Positions 52,079 through 58,172 of a DNA stretch of 64,000 bases are shown here, in pieces. This stretch comes from a virus, in the IMG/VR virus record IMGVR_UViG_3300045120_000483, positions 40,882-104,881 of that record; one strand, written 5' to 3'. Each line of letters opens with the position of its first letter. The stretch's first letter is position 1. The notes beneath the pieces are model-generated. The model saw only the letters and a program-made list of their open reading frames with translations. It did not search any database and was not told the DNA's origin. Position numbers and translations under genes: made by a program.

Positions 52079-52096
52079 GGGAGCCGTTAAGCTCCC
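52079..52096. terminator. hairpin terminator between the array and a minus gene
   Basis: GGGAGC (52079-52084) pairs with GCTCCC (52091-52096); an A-run precedes and T-rich bases follow, so it can act on both strands. Confidence 0.6.
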
Positions 52097-52122
52097 TTCC
52101 CCAACTCTTATTGAAAAGGTTA

Positions 52123-52314
52123 TTAACCTTTTACAGATACGTCCAAAGCGTCGGCCGCGTCATGAAGCTTGGTTGTCAGTTCGACAACTGCGGCTTTGTC
52201 ACCGCCTGCTGCGGCGATCTGGTCGGCAAGGTCCTTGAACTTTACGACGGCAAGACCGACTTCGGTTACCATACGGTCAACTTCAGTAGATAGGGCATCG
52301 AATTCTACGCTCAT
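52123..52314 (-). CDS. small helical protein, 63 aa
   Basis: AAGGAATATAAAAT precedes ATG 52314. Ala/Val/Asp-rich amphipathic helices (VVKFKDLADQIAAAGGDKAA), typical of small coiled phage proteins. A late-type GATAAATA (52369-52376) lies upstream on the minus strand. Unknown function. Confidence 0.65.
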   Translation of the reverse strand: MSVEFDALSTEVDRMVTEVGLAVVKFKDLADQIAAAGGDKAAVVELTTKLHDAADALDVSVKG

Positions 52315-52368
52315 ATTTTATATTCCTTCTTTTGTTTGTTGTTGCAACAATAATAACGTCATGTGTAC

Positions 52369-52376
52369 TATTTATC
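52369..52376 (-). promoter_or_regulatory. late-promoter-like GATAAATA for the 52314 gene
   Basis: Minus-strand GATAAATA, 54 bases before the start codon. Confidence 0.4.
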
Positions 52377-52389
52377 TTTCAAATTTCTT

Positions 52390-52461
52390 GGGGAATTAGC
52401 ATAACGGCTAGTGCATTCGGCTCTGACCCGAAAGGTGGGGGATCATTCCCCTCATTCCCTT
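52390..52461 (+). tRNA. tRNA-Gln(CTG) with variant T-loop
   Basis: Acceptor GGGGAAT/ATTCCCT, anticodon arm TTCGG-CTCTGAC-CCGAA, T-stem GGGGG/CCCTC with loop ATCATTC, discriminator T, encoded CCA. Confidence 0.8.
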
Positions 52462-52472
52462 CCATTTTCTTC

Positions 52473-52501
52473 TTGACAACCCCTCTTTCATTCAATATAA
52501 T
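52473..52501 (+). promoter_or_regulatory. consensus sigma70-like promoter
   Basis: TTGACA at 52473-52478, 17 bp, TATAAT at 52496-52501; perfect hexamers, driving the 52541 operon. Confidence 0.8.
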
Positions 52502-52540
52502 GTGAAAATTGAACATGACAACAAAAAGGATATTTTCGTC

Positions 52541-52765
52541 ATGAATGACCGTCCGCAACTTAGTATAAAGCCCCGTAATTGGCCCGAAGCGGTATCTATG
52601 GGTAAGGAAAAAAGTTCCAAGTGTACCAAGCCTTATCGGAATACCGATGGGGGCAAGCTGGGACGTAAGCAGGCCAATTTGAGTCGCCGCCGCAACGACC
52701 ATGCCGCGACTATTAAGGCCGCCCGTGATCCTCAGGCATATAAGACACCGGGGAGCATGAAGTAG
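52541..52765 (+). CDS. small basic protein, 74 aa
   Basis: ATG 52541 (MNDRPQLSIKPRNWPEAVSM) with AAGGAT upstream; the frame from 52502 would start before the transcript. Lys/Arg-rich (GGKLGRKQANLSRRRNDHAA), so probably nucleic-acid binding. First gene after a perfect promoter. Unknown function. Confidence 0.65.
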   Translation: MNDRPQLSIKPRNWPEAVSMGKEKSSKCTKPYRNTDGGKLGRKQANLSRRRNDHAATIKAARDPQAYKTPGSMK

Positions 52766-52954
52766 ATGATGTCTCCCTATGAGATGAAACATCTTCATGA
52801 TTTTCGAATTTCCTGGTTCCGGGTTCTTGTGAATGGGACTAATGAAATTCTTCTGAATCATATGAAACTTCGGGAACCTACCGCTGAAATGGCGGAGTTC
52901 AATTTTCGAAGAGAATATCCGAAAGTTGATGATTATGAACTGGTGGAAATATGA
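52766..52954 (+). CDS. small protein, 62 aa
   Basis: Starts directly after the previous TAG. Helical, mildly acidic (EPTAEMAEFNFRREYPKVDD). ATGA overlap with the next gene. Unknown function. Confidence 0.55.
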   Translation: MMSPYEMKHLHDFRISWFRVLVNGTNEILLNHMKLREPTAEMAEFNFRREYPKVDDYELVEI

Positions 52955-53184
52955 GATATGTAGCCCTTACAAAATGGACCTTTTCTAAAAAGGTCATATG
53001 GCGACAATATATTTCCTTTCATGGTGGGTATACGGAGTATACCTGGATATTCTTGGATCGTTATAAGGAATATAGGGGAGAGTCTTTTCATATTAATGCA
53101 GAGGTTTATGTATCGGGAAGTATTACCCCCGATATTGGTCCGTGGTATGATGCGTTGAAGAGACATCCTTTCACCGTGTTTTAA
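52951..53184 (+). CDS. small aromatic-rich protein, 77 aa
   Basis: Overlaps the gene before it by ATGA. Tyr/Trp/Phe-rich strands (RQYISFHGGYTEYTWIFLD). Unknown function. Confidence 0.6.
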   Translation: MRYVALTKWTFSKKVIWRQYISFHGGYTEYTWIFLDRYKEYRGESFHINAEVYVSGSITPDIGPWYDALKRHPFTVF

Positions 53185-53204
53185 TTTAAATGGAGGAACA
53201 ACAA

Positions 53205-53348
53205 ATGGACGTAAAGACCTACTTGTTGCAAGACCGACAATGGCCCCGGGAGTTGCGTATCGCCCATGCTCAATTTCAGTTGAAGAAGGTTACTGTTCCG
53301 GAGGAATTTGATTTCTGGAAGGCCGTTCTGGAGGCAAACGAATCATGA
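53205..53348 (+). CDS. small protein, 47 aa
   Basis: GGAGG precedes ATG 53205 (MDVKTYLLQDRQWPRELRIA). Helical; ends AFWKAVLEANES-like and overlaps the next start (ATGA). Too short for common ORF cut-offs. Unknown function. Confidence 0.6.
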   Translation: MDVKTYLLQDRQWPRELRIAHAQFQLKKVTVPEEFDFWKAVLEANES

Positions 53349-53629
53349 AATCACTTGGTGGAGACAAACGAATCATGAAATCAACATTTGTACAGGCTCA
53401 AGAACCGATTAAACCGGAATACCCTTGCTTCAAAAGGTTTTCTAGATACATGGATGGGGAATCGGAGGTTAGGCCGGGGGACCAATACATCGTTTTTTTT
53501 ACTTCTCCGGGAAATGGGGTAGTAGTTCAGAAGAATGAAGATGTTGTGTTTTATATTGGATATACATCTAATTGTTGGATGGAATCCCGTTTTGATAAGG
53601 TTCACGGTGTTATCACTCTAGAGTTTTAA
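53345..53629 (+). CDS. small protein, 94 aa (or 84 from the second start)
   Basis: ACGAATCATGAAATCA occurs twice (around 53338 and 53368), giving two in-frame starts, MKSLGGDKRI and MKSTFVQAQE. The second may be the original and the first a duplication. Body is beta-rich (DQYIVFFTSPGNGVVVQK). Unknown function. Confidence 0.6.
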   Translation: MKSLGGDKRIMKSTFVQAQEPIKPEYPCFKRFSRYMDGESEVRPGDQYIVFFTSPGNGVVVQKNEDVVFYIGYTSNCWMESRFDKVHGVITLEF

Positions 53630-53705
53630 ACCCTTGTATGCCGCCACACTTCTAATGTGGAGAAAGCTAACTGGAAACATGCGGGTTCGAATCCTGCCAA
53701 GGGTG
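53630..53705 (+). tRNA. tRNA-Arg(TCT) lacking a D-arm in the normal place
   Basis: Acceptor ACCCTTG/CAAGGGT, anticodon arm CCACA-CTTCTAA-TGTGG, T-arm GCGGG-TTCGAAT-CCTGC, G73, encoded CCA. Only 7 bases (TATGCCG) separate acceptor and anticodon arm, while 20 bases containing CTGG lie between anticodon arm and T-arm. Confidence 0.7.
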
Positions 53706-53712
53706 CCACTAA

Positions 53713-53785
53713 ACCCCAGTACCGGTCTTGTTTCCTAAACAAGATACCGTAAGGGACTATAGGGGTCCGACTCCCCTCTGGGGTT
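53713..53785 (+). tRNA. tRNA-Arg(CCT) lacking a D-arm in the normal place
   Basis: Acceptor ACCCCAG/CTGGGGT, anticodon arm CTTGT-TTCCTAA-ACAAG, T-arm AGGGG-TCCGACT-CCCCT, discriminator T, encoded CCA. Six to seven bases precede the anticodon arm and about 17 follow it, the same layout as the adjacent tRNA-Arg(TCT). Confidence 0.7.
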
Positions 53786-53812
53786 CCACTGTTAACAAAG
53801 GAAAGAGATTTT

Positions 53813-54013
53813 ATGAAAAAAGGAATCTGTCTTATCTATTTTTTGGGAGTTGTAGTAGTATTCGGCTATTCCTGGAAATATGATTGTGTTCTTGATAGTA
53901 GTAGTGTCTTTGTCGTCAGGAAGAGTGATCAAATTTTTTGTTCGACAGGAAATGCGTTGGCTTGGCCCATTATACTTCCCCTGAAGGCTTCGATTTGGGT
54001 TTGGAGTAAGTGA
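53813..54013 (+). CDS. signal-anchored small protein, 66 aa
   Basis: AAAGGAAAGAG precedes ATG 53813. Hydrophobic N-terminus (GICLIYFLGVVVVFGYSW) then a short domain with two cysteines (YDCVLD, FCSTG) that could form a disulfide outside the cytoplasm. Unknown function. Confidence 0.6.
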   Translation: MKKGICLIYFLGVVVVFGYSWKYDCVLDSSSVFVVRKSDQIFCSTGNALAWPIILPLKASIWVWSK

Positions 54014-54015
54014 TC

Positions 54016-54333
54016 ATGGATCAAGATATCAAAGACAGGTGGGTTGCCGCCCTCCGTAGTGGAGAATATGCTCAGGGACATACCAGACTCCGGACTGATG
54101 ATGATATTCCAAAATATTGTTGTTTGGGGGTCCTTTGTCGGATCGTTGGGCTTCCAATAAGTGAAGATGGGATGTCTATAGACGGGGAGAAGTTTGGGGG
54201 TTATTGGGCTCTGGGAAGGTTTATGTCGAACGAACAGATGACAGTTCTTTGGAACATGAATGACGGATTAGATACTTGTACTAGGGTCCATAGTTTCGAA
54301 GAGATTGCGGACTACATAGAGAAGAATTTATAA
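54016..54333 (+). CDS. CCLGVLC-family phage protein, 105 aa
   Basis: ATG 54016 with GGAG upstream. DRWVAALRSGEYAQGHTRLR then YCCLGVLCRIVG and a C-terminal FEEIADYIEKNL, clearly paralogous to the 48506 gene. The tRNA-Ser(GCT) begins at the base after its stop. Function unknown. Confidence 0.7.
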   Translation: MDQDIKDRWVAALRSGEYAQGHTRLRTDDDIPKYCCLGVLCRIVGLPISEDGMSIDGEKFGGYWALGRFMSNEQMTVLWNMNDGLDTCTRVHSFEEIADYIEKNL

Positions 54334-54416
54334 AGAAAGCTAACCAGATGGGTTCTGGACACGCCTGCTAAGCGTTGTGTCCCTGAGGGGGTGTGGGTCG
54401 GGACCACAGTTTTCTG
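54334..54416 (+). tRNA. tRNA-Ser(GCT) with variant T-loop
   Basis: Class II: acceptor AGAAAGC/GTTTTCT, anticodon loop CTGCTAA, variable arm, T-stem TGTGG/CCACA with loop GTCGGGA, G73, encoded CCA. Confidence 0.8.
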
Positions 54417-54436
54417 CCAACTTAAAGGATAGATAA

Positions 54437-54625
54437 ATGAAATTCAATTATGAACAGTTTGTTGTCGATATCAAAGCAGTCTGCGATCAACATGGTGTTG
54501 AGATCGCCGGTACATGTGATAGTGAAGGAATCTATGGAGAAATTACCATAGAACGTAAAGGGGATGCTACTTATAAAGGGTGGAATGAACGTAAATTTAA
54601 TTTTTCTGAAGGAACCACTCTATAA
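54437..54625 (+). CDS. small protein, 62 aa
   Basis: AAAGGATAGATAA precedes ATG 54437. Mixed helix and strand (FVVDIKAVCDQHGVEIAGTC). Ends 4 bases before tRNA-Gly. Unknown function. Confidence 0.65.
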   Translation: MKFNYEQFVVDIKAVCDQHGVEIAGTCDSEGIYGEITIERKGDATYKGWNERKFNFSEGTTL

Positions 54626-54629
54626 TAAT

Positions 54630-54700
54630 GCGTGGCTGGTATATTGGCAGTGCCTTAGCCTTCCAAGCTTTTGATAGGGGTTCGATTCCCCTGCTACGCT
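54630..54700 (+). tRNA. tRNA-Gly(TCC)
   Basis: Acceptor GCGTGGC/GCTACGC, anticodon loop CTTCCAA, T-arm AGGGG-TTCGATT-CCCCT, discriminator T as usual for Gly, encoded CCA. Confidence 0.88.
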
Positions 54701-54703
54701 CCA

Positions 54704-54711
54704 GATAAATA
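54704..54711 (+). promoter_or_regulatory. late-promoter-like GATAAATA before the 54738 gene
   Basis: GATAAATA one base after the CCA of tRNA-Gly, 26 bases before ATG 54738. Confidence 0.4.
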
Positions 54712-54737
54712 CTCTTACAAATAGAAGGAAATTAAAT

Positions 54738-54908
54738 ATGACTGCGTTTGTTGCTGTTTTGCTTTTGGCCACCGTTCTGGGACATTCCAATGTCTCTCCC
54801 CGGGTTCATTCTACATCTGCCGTTCATGATGTATATGTCGGCGGTAAGTATGTTGGGTCTGATCCGGACGTGAGGGTCCGTAGGGAACTGGCCAGAGATC
54901 AATATTAA
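54738..54908 (+). CDS. small exported protein, 56 aa
   Basis: GAAGGAAATTAAAT precedes ATG 54738. MTAFVAVLLLATVLGHSNVS is a signal-like hydrophobic start; the rest is charged (DPDVRVRRELARDQY). Too short for usual cut-offs. Unknown function. Confidence 0.55.
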   Translation: MTAFVAVLLLATVLGHSNVSPRVHSTSAVHDVYVGGKYVGSDPDVRVRRELARDQY

Positions 54909-54956
54909 ATAGCCCTGATAGACGGCCCCCTAGGTAATAGTCTATCTCTAATTTAA

Positions 54957-55027
54957 TGTGGTTTCGTCCAGTGACAGGGCCGGGGTCTTTGAAGCCTCAG
55001 ACGTAGGTTTGATTCCTACAACCACTG
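54957..55027 (+). tRNA. tRNA-Gln(TTG)
   Basis: Acceptor TGTGGTT/AACCACT (first pair mismatched), anticodon arm GGGGT-CTTTGAA-GCCTC, T-arm GTAGG-TTTGATT-CCTAC, G73, encoded CCA. Confidence 0.85.
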
Positions 55028-55036
55028 CCATTTTAA

Positions 55037-55105
55037 TGCTCTTGTACCGGCGTACAACTTTCTTTCATACGGAAGGTTTGGCGGGATCGACCCCCGCAAG
55101 AGCTA
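55037..55105 (+). tRNA. tRNA-Met(CAT)-like, irregular
   Basis: Acceptor TGCTCTT/AAGAGCT, short D hairpin GTAC-CGGC-GTAC, 8-bp anticodon stem AACTTTCT/GGAAGGTT with loop TTCATAC, T-stem GCGGG/CCCGC with loop ATCGACC, A73. No CCA: the tRNA-His begins 2 bases later. Confidence 0.6.
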
Positions 55106-55106
55106 C

Positions 55107-55177
55107 GCTACCGTAGCCCAAAAGTAAGGCGTCTGACTGTGAATCAGGATAATTAGGGGCGGTACCTAACGGTAGTA
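55107..55177 (+). tRNA. tRNA-His(GTG) with variant T-loop
   Basis: Acceptor GCTACCG/CGGTAGT, D-stem GCC/GGC without GG in the loop, anticodon arm TCTGA-CTGTGAA-TCAGG, T-stem TTAGG/CCTAA with loop GGCGGTA, A73, encoded CCA. Confidence 0.78.
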
Positions 55178-55186
55178 CCATTTAAT

Positions 55187-55258
55187 GCGTTGGTAGTGTA
55201 ACGGCAACACATCGGCCTCCAAACCCGTAAAATGGGCGTTCGAATCGCTCCCAACGTG
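55187..55258 (+). tRNA. tRNA-Trp(CCA)
   Basis: Acceptor GCGTTGG/CCAACGT, anticodon loop CTCCAAA, T-arm GGGCG-TTCGAAT-CGCTC, G73 as usual for Trp, encoded CCA. Last clear tRNA of the main array. Confidence 0.9.
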
Positions 55259-55301
55259 CCAGCTTTTCTCAATTTGAACACGAATCCGAAAGAAACAGAT
55301 A

Positions 55302-55403
55302 ATGCCCATAATCCTATTACTCTCTTTCCTGCTTGTCGGTTGCGGCGGACCTGGAGCTTGTCCCGCTAGCGATCCCGCCTGTACATATCCCACCCAAAAA
55401 TAA
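55302..55403 (+). CDS. tiny lipoprotein, 33 aa
   Basis: MPIILLLSFLLVGCGGPGAC has a perfect lipobox (LVGC, Cys 14), giving a mature lipopeptide of 20 residues with two further cysteines. Weak ribosome site. Such mini-lipoproteins occur as lysis or superinfection-exclusion factors, but no function is shown. Confidence 0.55.
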   Translation: MPIILLLSFLLVGCGGPGACPASDPACTYPTQK

Positions 55404-55420
55404 TTGGAGTAATCTTGATC

Positions 55421-55639
55421 ATGGCCGATACCATAGATAAAATCTATATCGCGATAGCTCTGGTCCGTCATATTGCTAAACGATATGATATGTATAACGA
55501 CCGGAAAGAACCCGGGGATTTGCATCTCCTGGGAAAGGAAATTGGTGATACCTTGGAACATCTGGAAAGTTTGAAACATTATCAATGCTCCTGTCGGGAA
55601 CCAACTTGGGTTGAGGATCGAAAAGAGAATTTATCATGA
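55421..55639 (+). CDS. small helical protein, 72 aa
   Basis: ATG 55421 with GGAG upstream (MADTIDKIYIAIALVRHIAK). Helical with a C-terminal C-x-C (YQCSCREP). ATGA overlap with the transporter gene, so the two are coupled. Confidence 0.6.
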   Translation: MADTIDKIYIAIALVRHIAKRYDMYNDRKEPGDLHLLGKEIGDTLEHLESLKHYQCSCREPTWVEDRKENLS

Positions 55640-56940
55640 CAATGGCATATGAAAAATTCTTTGCCGCTAATCGCAACGTCGGGTTGTTGGTTGGCGGCCT
55701 TACGGTATGTGCCTCTTGGCTGTGGGGGATTGCTCTTTTAGTATCCTCTCAACAAGCATTTGTGGGAGGTATAGCACAGTTCCTGTGGTTTGCTGTTCCT
55801 AATGCCTTGGCCCTTCTTCTCTTTGCATTTTTGACCATTCGAATCCAGAAGGTTATGCCGAACGGTTACACCGTTATGGATGTGATTGATAATGGAGAAC
55901 GGGTTTCTCCTAAATCCCTAACCCTATCCTTTTGGGGTATTACCCTTCTCACCGAAGTATATTCCTTTACGGTTCAATTGACAGCCGCCACCCTGCTTTT
56001 TAGTTTTCTTTTTTCGACCGTTCCGGCATGGGTAGTAGCTTCGAATTTGGCGGGTCTCATGTATATTACTGTTCGCTGGGGAGGATTAAATGTAATTACC
56101 AAGTATGCCGATCTTTTCAAGATGGGGTTGATCCTGATCCTTTTGGGAGCGATTGGATATTCTTTTTATGATCTAAGTACCATGGCTCTTACGGAAAACC
56201 CGATGGCAAACGCCTTAAACTTTGGGGACCTATTTAACTGGCACCCCGCCATTGATTTTGGTCTTCCCATTTCCATTTCTCTTCTGTCGGGGGTGGTGAT
56301 CGGTAATCAGGTCTGGCAACGAAACACTGCCCTGTCTCCCAAAAATGTACAATCTTCCTTCATTCTAGGAGCTTGTATTTGGTGGGTTGTTGTTTTTGGT
56401 CTGGGAATGTTGGGGTTACTTGCATCTGGTATTTTTCTTGATGTGTGGAATACCCAATTGGTCGGGGTCTTTACCCTCTCCCGTTTTCTCCCAAACCTCA
56501 CCATTGGGCTTGTGTCCGCATTTATCGGGGTTCTGGTGGTGTCCGGGGCTAGTGCCCTCTCATCCTTCGCTTCTTTGATAGCGGCTGATGTCAGTCATGG
56601 AATAGAGACAAAGATAAGTGCTATTCTTCTGGGCCGGATTAGCATTTTTGTGGTGGGTATAGTCGGTTATTTTTTGACCCTTCTACAAATTCCTTTAGTC
56701 ACCATGCTTCAATTCCTGGGGGTTCGCGCCGCCTTCTTTATTCCATTTCTCATAATTCTTTATTCTAAACCTGATACCAAATTCACTTTCGACTTGACAT
56801 TGGCCATTTGGTTCGGTATACTGGTTTACATGATATTATTCTTTGGAACGGACCTGAAGGCCTTTGCTGGTTTGGCGGCCCTTCTCCTTCCCGGATATGT
56901 CTTCCTCAACAAATCGTTAATAGCGGAGAGATCAACATGA
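55636..56940 (+). CDS. sodium:solute symporter-like membrane transporter, 434 aa
   Basis: About 11-12 membrane segments. FFAANRNVGLLVGGLTVCAS then WLWGIALLVSSQQAFVGGIA resembles the first helices of the SSS family (LeuT fold, Dur3-like), and SGASALSSFASLIAADVSHG lies where the sodium site of TM8 is expected. It is somewhat short for the family (450-550 aa). A complete transporter is rare in phages and is probably host-derived. Substrate unknown. Confidence 0.72.
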   Translation: MTMAYEKFFAANRNVGLLVGGLTVCASWLWGIALLVSSQQAFVGGIAQFLWFAVPNALALLLFAFLTIRIQKVMPNGYTVMDVIDNGERVSPKSLTLSFWGITLLTEVYSFTVQLTAATLLFSFLFSTVPAWVVASNLAGLMYITVRWGGLNVITKYADLFKMGLILILLGAIGYSFYDLSTMALTENPMANALNFGDLFNWHPAIDFGLPISISLLSGVVIGNQVWQRNTALSPKNVQSSFILGACIWWVVVFGLGMLGLLASGIFLDVWNTQLVGVFTLSRFLPNLTIGLVSAFIGVLVVSGASALSSFASLIAADVSHGIETKISAILLGRISIFVVGIVGYFLTLLQIPLVTMLQFLGVRAAFFIPFLIILYSKPDTKFTFDLTLAIWFGILVYMILFFGTDLKAFAGLAALLLPGYVFLNKSLIAERST

Positions 56941-56956
56941 ATGTCGGGGTGAAATA

Positions 56957-57226
56957 ATGGGGCCTGAGATTGGAATTATAGCGTTAATAGTTTTGGGGGT
57001 CGCGGGGCTTTCCCTCTACCTTCTTACCCGCCCTCCTAGGAAGACAGAGGACCTTATTGCAAGAGAAGATGCATTAAAGACTCTTTTAATGGAAGACGAT
57101 CAAATAGCAAAATATGCTCAACAGATTAGTAAAGATGTTGCTACAAAGCGTATTTTGAAAGAAAGGAAACAGGAGTTACCCGGTCTTAACACTCAGCCTT
57201 GGTATCCTCCGGAGAACCCCCAATAA
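56957..57226 (+). CDS. membrane-anchored helical protein, 89 aa
   Basis: N-terminal membrane helix (IGIIALIVLGVAGLSLYLLT) followed by a charged cytoplasmic helix. It lies 16 bp after the transporter gene and may be an accessory subunit. Unknown function. Confidence 0.65.
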   Translation: MGPEIGIIALIVLGVAGLSLYLLTRPPRKTEDLIAREDALKTLLMEDDQIAKYAQQISKDVATKRILKERKQELPGLNTQPWYPPENPQ

Positions 57227-57233
57227 GACAAAA

Positions 57234-57572
57234 ATGATGAGAATTCTATTTTGTATAAACTGTGGATGGTGGATTAGTGGGGCTGGGATGGCGATGAAAC
57301 CTGTCTGTCCGGATTGTGAACATGGGCTTAGTTTTGTTAATTATGAACCGGAAGAGCAGGATGAAGTAGATCGCATTTTAGAAGGATACAAAATGACAAA
57401 TGAGACAGTCGAATTTACCAGAGAGCTTACACGCTTATTAAATAGGTACTGTAAAGATCATGAGTGTAAGACACCGGACTATATTCTGGCCGAACACATT
57501 GTCAATTATCTAAAGGTCTATCGGGATACTTTGCAACTGAATGCCGGGTGGCATCAATGGAAGGTCTTGTAA
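57234..57572 (+). CDS. zinc-ribbon protein, 112 aa
   Basis: ILFCINCGWWI and PVCPDCEHGL form a two-pair zinc ribbon (C-x2-C...C-x2-C); the rest is helical and acidic. ATG 57234 or 57237. TAATG shared with the next gene. Probably nucleic-acid or protein binding. Confidence 0.65.
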   Translation: MMRILFCINCGWWISGAGMAMKPVCPDCEHGLSFVNYEPEEQDEVDRILEGYKMTNETVEFTRELTRLLNRYCKDHECKTPDYILAEHIVNYLKVYRDTLQLNAGWHQWKVL

Positions 57573-57784
57573 TGACAACAATCAAAGATTGGACTGTTAA
57601 AGAAGTTGTCGATGAAATGAATTCCGAAACAACTTTGAATAACGTCCGCCGTCTATTTGCTTTTGGGTCAGCGAAGATTGAGAACGCCAACGCCCAAAAA
57701 ACACCACTCAATATCATTGAAATGAGAAAGATGGAATTTGAAATTGCTCAGAAGATTATTAATCTTGTAAGGGCGGCCGTATGA
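57572..57784 (+). CDS. small helical protein, 70 aa
   Basis: ATG 57572 overlaps the previous stop with GGAAGG upstream. Helical (NIIEMRKMEFEIAQKIINLV). Overlaps the next gene by ATGA. Unknown function. Confidence 0.6.
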   Translation: MTTIKDWTVKEVVDEMNSETTLNNVRRLFAFGSAKIENANAQKTPLNIIEMRKMEFEIAQKIINLVRAAV

Positions 57785-57975
57785 AAATTAGCATTCGAAT
57801 CGCCCATGAAACGGGATGGTCTACGTTTATAGGGAATGTTCCGGATGGAAGTGATGAAGAATGTTATAGACTTCCGAAGGTTGAGGGGGAAGCAGCCTCT
57901 AGAGCGGAATTTTGGTCGGCCCAGACGGGTTTAAATATCCCGGAAGGTCGGGGATTAATTTGGGAAGTGGTATAA
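57781..57975 (+). CDS. small protein, 64 aa
   Basis: Last gene of the transporter run. Beta-rich N-terminus (ISIRIAHETGWSTFIGNVPD). Followed by a hairpin at 57982. Unknown function. Confidence 0.6.
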   Translation: MKISIRIAHETGWSTFIGNVPDGSDEECYRLPKVEGEAASRAEFWSAQTGLNIPEGRGLIWEVV

Positions 57976-57981
57976 AATAAA

Positions 57982-58007
57982 ATTCCTCTTTATCTGTCAA
58001 GAGGAAT
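57982..58007 (+). terminator. hairpin after the transporter operon
   Basis: ATTCCTCTT (57982-57990) pairs perfectly with AAGAGGAAT (57999-58007). No clear T-run, so termination efficiency is uncertain. Confidence 0.45.
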
Positions 58008-58011
58008 GTGA

Positions 58012-58019
58012 GATAAATA
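58012..58019 (+). promoter_or_regulatory. late-promoter-like GATAAATA before the 58031 RNAs
   Basis: GATAAATA directly after the 57982 hairpin and 12 bases before the tRNA-like RNA at 58031. Confidence 0.35.
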
Positions 58020-58030
58020 TGATTGTTGCT

Positions 58031-58091
58031 AGATGAAATAGCTACTAGGTAGCAGGATACCCGGGGCGCGACCCCCCGGCATCTCCACCAA
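58031..58091 (+). ncRNA. tRNA-like RNA without an anticodon arm, CCA end
   Basis: AGATG/CATCT acceptor, D-arm-like TA-GCTAC-TAG-GTAGC, T-arm-like CCGGGG/CCCCGG, then A and CCA. 61 nt, same plan as the 47545 RNA. Confidence 0.4.
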
Positions 58092-58172
58092 GGGCTCACT
58101 AGGCTTCCTGTACAAGGTTCTGATCAAACCTCCAGGTAAGAGCTTCGAAATTAGACTACTAGTGAGCCTTTG
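58091..58172 (+). ncRNA. tRNA-like RNA with Ile(GAT)-type loop inside a 13-bp stem
   Basis: AAGGGCTCACTAG (58091-58103) pairs with CTAGTGAGCCTTT (58160-58172), one wobble. Inside is a perfect anticodon-type arm AGGTT-CTGATCA-AACCT. D- and T-arms are not recognisable. No CCA. Confidence 0.45.
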
